The position numbers were made by a program, and so were the translations under genes. The notes below the pieces were generated by a model that saw only the letters and a list, made by a program, of their open reading frames with translations, was not told the origin of the DNA and ran no database searches. Positions 61,140-64,000 of a stretch of 64,000 nucleotides of DNA are shown here, piece by piece. Source of the stretch: Desertimonas sp963733085 (lineage in GTDB: Bacteria > Actinomycetota > Acidimicrobiia > Acidimicrobiales > Ilumatobacteraceae). Within the stretch, counting starts at the first letter, position 1, and the number at the start of each line of letters is the position of its first letter. The DNA lies in NCBI GenBank assembly GCA_963733085.1, contig CAVTBY010000002.1, positions 620,001 to 684,000 of the forward strand. Direction: 5' to 3'.

Positions 61140-61903
61140 ACGAGCGGCCAGGGGTAGCCGTGGCTGTGCTGCTCGGCCGGGAACTTTGCTCGCGCCACGA
61201 GGCGTCGGGCCCGGGCGGAGATCGCCGCGATCTCATCGTCATCGAGCAGCGCGCCAAGTTCCGCTGGTGGGTCAACCGCGCCTGCTGCCGCGTGGCGCAG
61301 CTCGTCGGAGAGCGGCTCGCCGGCGAATTCCCAGATCACCGTGCGCAACTTGTCGTCGGCGGCGAAGCACAGACCGTTGTCGATGGCCCACACATGGCTG
61401 CCCCCTTCGCGTCCCTCGACTTCCAGCAGGCAATGCCCGCTCTTGCGGTCGGTGTTGTTGGCGATGGCGTCGAACACGGCGATCGCCCGCAGCTGGTCAT
61501 GGAGATCGGGCCGTTCGCCGTACAACGAGAAGTAGTGCTCGGCGAAGTCGGCGTTCACGAACCATTGCAGTGAACCCTCGCCGAGCGGCGCATCGGGGCG
61601 CACGACGGTCGGTGGGACGACACCAAGTCCGAGCGCTTCGCTCAGGACGTAGGCGGCGACCTCGCGGCGGTACAGGCCCGGGGCGAAGTCCCACAGTGGG
61701 CGCTCGCCACGCCCTGGCTTGTAAATCGCCAAGCCATCGGCACCGTCGAGACGGACGAGGAACGTGGCGTTGCTGGCATTGAGCATGCGTCCGAGCACCG
61801 TGAGGGCGGCGCCGGCGAGGCGTTCGGCGGCGTCCGGGGGAACGGGGCCGACTGCCAGCTCGATCCGCTCGCCGGCGGCCGAGCTCAGTTCAGGCGCGGG
61901 CAC
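61136..61903 (-). CDS. SCO1664 family (PI3/4-kinase-like) protein
   Basis: A 255-residue protein of the actinobacterial SCO1664 family, related to PI3/4-kinase folds. Recognisable parts are SNATFLVRLDGADGLAIYKP (nucleotide-side Lys in YKPGRGERPLWDF), LYRREVAAYVLSEALGLGVV, and the catalytic-like loop VFDAIANNTDRKSGHCLL with WAIDNGLCF. GTG 61903 starts inside the DUF3090 gene; an ATG at 61939 is an alternative. The residues suggest phosphotransfer, but the substrate is unknown. Confidence 0.82.
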   Translation of the reverse strand: MPAPELSSAAGERIELAVGPVPPDAAERLAGAALTVLGRMLNASNATFLVRLDGADGLAIYKPGRGERPLWDFAPGLYRREVAAYVLSEALGLGVVPPTVVRPDAPLGEGSLQWFVNADFAEHYFSLYGERPDLHDQLRAIAVFDAIANNTDRKSGHCLLEVEGREGGSHVWAIDNGLCFAADDKLRTVIWEFAGEPLSDELRHAAAGAVDPPAELGALLDDDEIAAISARARRLVARAKFPAEQHSHGYPWPLV

Positions 61904-62439
61904 GCGTGCCCCTGCGGATCGATCGGATGACCGCACCATTGGCACGGCGGCCGGCCGGCCGCTACGACCCGATCAGCATGGTCGCAGAACGCGTCCGCCT
62001 GGCCGCGGGTGACGTAGAAGCGGATGTGCCCGCGATCGACGGGCTCGGTTGGGTCGGCGAGTGGGGCGGTCTCGTCGTCGTCGCCGGTGTCGTCATCGTC
62101 GACGTCGACGTCGGCTTCGATCAGCTCCTCGAGCTGCACGAGCAGGCGATCGTTGACGCGGTCGTAGCCGAGGCCGATCGGGCCGAGGACGAAGGCGTGG
62201 TCGGGAGCAATGCCGAGATCCGGCTGGCCGACCATCGGGCGGTTCTCCGAAGGTGGCAGGTCGTTGAGCACGTTGCGCAACCACGTCGAGATGGCCTTGA
62301 CTTGAAGCTTCTCGCAGCGCACGGTGACTCGTTGGCGGCCGTGGCGGGCGCTGAGATAGAAGACCCGTGAACCCGGCTCGCCGATGGCGCTGGCCGAGAA
62401 CTCGTCGACCTCGTCAAACTCGTAAAAGATCGCGCTCAT
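61885..62439 (-). CDS. DUF3090 family protein
   Basis: A 184-residue protein. The body (MSAIFYEFDEVDEFSASAIG, VFYLSARHGRQRVTVRCEKL, HAFVLGPIGLGYDRVNDRLL) matches DUF3090, and the C-terminus holds a zinc-ribbon-like CQWCGHPIDPQGHACPR. An acidic Asp run (EADVDVDDDDTGDDDE) lies in the middle. ATG 62439 overlaps the histidine phosphatase stop. The function of the family is not known. Confidence 0.88.
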   Translation of the reverse strand: MSAIFYEFDEVDEFSASAIGEPGSRVFYLSARHGRQRVTVRCEKLQVKAISTWLRNVLNDLPPSENRPMVGQPDLGIAPDHAFVLGPIGLGYDRVNDRLLVQLEELIEADVDVDDDDTGDDDETAPLADPTEPVDRGHIRFYVTRGQADAFCDHADRVVAAGRPPCQWCGHPIDPQGHACPRLN

Positions 62440-63098
62440 GAGGGAGTCAGTTCCTTCAATGGGCGGGCGATGGAGTTCACGGACAGCACGATCGGCCCGC
62501 TCGACTGGAACGCCAGCACGCTGATCGACGCCGGGCTGATGACGATGCGCTGGAAGAGATCGAGGTGTGTCCCGATCGAGTGGGCGATGGCGGCTTTGAT
62601 CGGGTCGGCATGCGAGACGCAGACGATCGTCCCGCCGGGGTGAGCCGCGCGCAGACGGTCGATCGTCGAGACAATGCGCGCTTGCATCTCGACGAAGCTC
62701 TCGCCACCGGGAAACCGGAACGACGACGGTGATCGCTGCACAATGGACCACTCCGGCTTCTTCACCAATGCGGAGAGCTGCTGGCCGGTCCAGTCGCCGA
62801 AGTCGCACTCGATGAGCCCACGATCGACCCTGGCGCGCCGACCGGTGGCGGCAGCGATCGGCGCCGCAGTCTGCCTGGCCCGTTCGAGCGACGACGTGTA
62901 GACGGCATCGACGGATGTCCCCTCGGCGATCAGCTCGGCCGTGCGTTCGGCCTGGACACGGCCGGCGTCGGACAGGTTCAGACCGGCTGTCCGGCCGGGC
63001 AGCACCTTCCCGGTCGAATCCGTCTGGCCATGGCGGACGAGCAGCACCCGCGTCGGGGGCTCGGCCTTCGTAGCTGCCTTGGTCGCTCTCCTCGCCAT
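62436..63098 (-). CDS. Histidine phosphatase family protein (MSMEG_4193-like)
   Basis: A 220-residue enzyme with the catalytic VLLVRHGQTDSTGKVLPGR, the acid ECDFGDWTGQQLS, and the second His in GTIVCVSHADPIKAAIAHSI. It is the first gene of the phosphatase-DUF3090-SCO1664-unknown operon, an arrangement conserved in many actinobacteria, often near mshC of mycothiol synthesis. mshC is not visible in this window. ATG 63098 is used; the longer frame beyond it is antisense-like. Confidence 0.88.
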   Translation of the reverse strand: MARRATKAATKAEPPTRVLLVRHGQTDSTGKVLPGRTAGLNLSDAGRVQAERTAELIAEGTSVDAVYTSSLERARQTAAPIAAATGRRARVDRGLIECDFGDWTGQQLSALVKKPEWSIVQRSPSSFRFPGGESFVEMQARIVSTIDRLRAAHPGGTIVCVSHADPIKAAIAHSIGTHLDLFQRIVISPASISVLAFQSSGPIVLSVNSIARPLKELTPS

Positions 63099-63161
63099 CA
63101 GAATCCGCGAGCAACCTACTGGCGAAGTGGCCCGGCGCGGTGCGAAGCGGCGACCTGTCGT

Positions 63162-63167
63162 TAGCCT
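63162..63167 (+). promoter_or_regulatory. Candidate -10 of the small lipoprotein gene
   Basis: TAGCCT nine bases before the GTG at 63177, similar in sequence and spacing to the other leaderless-type sites in this window. Confidence 0.3.
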
Positions 63168-63176
63168 CTCCGCCCT

Positions 63177-63608
63177 GTGAATCACCGCCGTCGTGTCGTG
63201 TCTGCCTGTCTCGCCGTGCTTGCTGTCGGTGCCCTGGGCGCCTGTTCGAGCCAGCCCGGCAACCGGCGCGTCGTCAGCGACGTCATCGAGTCGTTGCAGC
63301 TCCCGCCGGAGCAGGAGGCGTGCATGCTGGAACGGCTCGAGTTGATGACCGACGACCAGCTCGCCGAGGTCGCTGACAACAACGAGACCTGGGATCCGGC
63401 CGGGCAGGGCGACACGCCCGCCGACGCCACCGAGGGGATGCGGCTGTTCATCGCCGATTACGAGCAGTGCACCGAGGGCGGCGCGGCCGCGTCGACCGGC
63501 ACCTCTGAGCCCTCTGGGTCGACGGAGCCGACTGGCTCCAGCGAGCCGACCGAGACGACCAGCGAGCCGGCTGAGACCGGCGAGCCGGCTGAGACCACCG
63601 AGGGCTGA
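63177..63608 (+). CDS. Small lipoprotein with Ser/Thr/Glu-rich tail
   Basis: A 143-residue protein with a signal peptide (RRVVSACLAVLAVGALGAC) and lipobox Cys22, a short helical domain (VVSDVIESLQLPPEQEACML, then LERLELMTDDQLAEVADNNE) holding two further cysteines, and a low-complexity tail of EPTE/EPAE-type repeats. I recognise no family. It diverges from the histidine phosphatase gene and faces the last gene of the window. Confidence 0.7.
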   Translation: MNHRRRVVSACLAVLAVGALGACSSQPGNRRVVSDVIESLQLPPEQEACMLERLELMTDDQLAEVADNNETWDPAGQGDTPADATEGMRLFIADYEQCTEGGAAASTGTSEPSGSTEPTGSSEPTETTSEPAETGEPAETTEG

Positions 63609-63744
63609 CCCTTCCGCGCAGAACGCCCAGTCTGTTACAGCACTCACGCCGCCGGGAGGCTGTCGCGTTAGGCCCGTGATGCGTGCATGACCATGCACTC
63701 GGTTGAATGGCACCGGTCGAAGTGCCGGACGTGGCAGTCGGCGA

Positions 63745-63791
63745 TTTGTGTCAGAGCGATGACCGGTTCGGGGTCGCCGAGCTGACACAAA
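63745..63791. terminator. Hairpin between convergent genes, TGTGTCAG family variant
   Basis: Arms from 63745 (TTTGTGTCAG) to 63791 (CTGACACAAA) with a GC inner stem (GACC/GGTC) and loop GGTTCG. It shares the TGTGTCAG/CTGACACA end with the hairpins at 32.9 and 58.1 kb. A second small palindrome (GTGCAT-GACC-ATGCAC, 63683-63698) lies upstream in the same gap. Confidence 0.6.
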
Positions 63792-63814
63792 GCATGTGAG
63801 AGCAGACAGCCGAG

Positions 63815-64000
63815 TCAGCTCGCCGCCGCGGCGGCAGCCTTCTTCTTCGGCGGGGGGACCCCAATCAACGGCGCCGGGTCGGCATCGGCTGGCCAACGAC
63901 GGCGCGACACGATCGACAGCGTGCGCAGCAGCCGCATCGCCACCTCGTCGTCTTGGGCCGGCTTGGCGACGATCGTTCCGTCGGCGATCATCCGGTCGAC
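63815..64000 (-). CDS. C-terminal end of an unrecognised protein
   Basis: The minus strand is open from the window edge to a TGA at 63815. The 61 codons read VDRMIADGTIVAKPAQDDEV and MRLLRTLSIVSRRRWPADAD, ending in an Ala/Lys-rich tail (PPPKKKAAAAAAS). Too little is present to assign a family. Confidence 0.55.
   Translation of the reverse strand, partial: VDRMIADGTIVAKPAQDDEVAMRLLRTLSIVSRRRWPADADPAPLIGVPPPKKKAAAAAAS

Noticed and set aside
1..64000. tRNA, rRNA or insertion sequence genes
   Set aside because: I looked for cloverleaf-like ends, rRNA motifs and transposase motifs and recognised none. A computational scan would be more sensitive.

Overview
The window is GC-rich throughout, densely coded, with many ATGA/GTGA stop-start overlaps, frequent GTG and TTG starts, and several apparently leaderless promoters. 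Actinobacterial markers include WhiB1 beside a PdtaS-type kinase, DUF3107, the DUF3090/SCO1664/phosphatase set, a WXG100-like protein, a class E-like sortase and a PAC2 protein. Together with a System I (Ccm) cytochrome c maturation operon, these point to an actinomycete outside the classical mycobacteria/streptomycetes. An Acidimicrobiia (Ilumatobacter-like) origin is my inference, not something the sequence proves.

Layout. 0-2.1 kb: branched-chain amino acid genes ilvB(partial)-ilvN-ilvC. 2.1-7.6 kb: PAC2 and serC, aspartate aminotransferase, cobT-cobO, and a MazEF-type toxin-antitoxin pair. 7.6-12.6 kb: oxidative pentose phosphate genes gnd-zwf, a VOC protein, a maleylpyruvate isomerase-like protein, a WXG100-like protein, a PQ-loop transporter and a GNAT. 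12.6-16.65 kb: a TPP riboswitch followed by thiN-thiB-thiP-thiQ. 16.67-17.04 kb: a 364-bp imperfect palindrome. 17-19.6 kb: CDF transporter, DUF5996 and NfuA. 19.6-25.3 kb: heme genes hemE-hemH-hemG and a HelD/HelR-type helicase. 25.3-34.3 kb: MntR-like regulator with a lipoprotein, ABC-F ATPase, Lhr helicase, TetR and gene remnants. 34.4-42.5 kb: sortase, then ccmABCEF-redoxin-ccmH-ccmI. 42.5-50.3 kb: SixA-like phosphatase, DUF4328, Mrp with a divergent SufR-like regulator, DUF3107, two ArsA-like ATPases, PdtaS and WhiB1. 50.4-55.3 kb: glycerophosphodiesterase, then a nucleotide cyclase-STAND ATPase protein with a cytoplasmic subtilisin. 55.3-64 kb: lipid kinase, etfBA, a Thr-rich membrane protein, an MFS transporter, the DUF3090 operon, a lipoprotein, and the end of an unknown gene.

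The most promising candidate for an undescribed system is the two-gene unit at 51.1-55.25 kb. It pairs a protein with class III cyclase, STAND-type NTPase and helical-repeat regions with an S8 protease that keeps its full catalytic triad, lacks a signal peptide, and carries an HCRCC cluster followed by seven exact NPFAA repeats. The arrangement suggests a sensor/switch plus proteolytic effector.

Two window-wide patterns matter to a reader. First, at least 13 single-base frameshifts interrupt otherwise intact conserved genes between 2.4 and 37.3 kb, and I saw none from 38 to 64 kb; I treat these genes as probably intact in the organism and read through the breaks. Second, long intergenic hairpins recur with shared arm sequences, mostly between convergent genes, but one lies at a divergent promoter (hemE/helicase).
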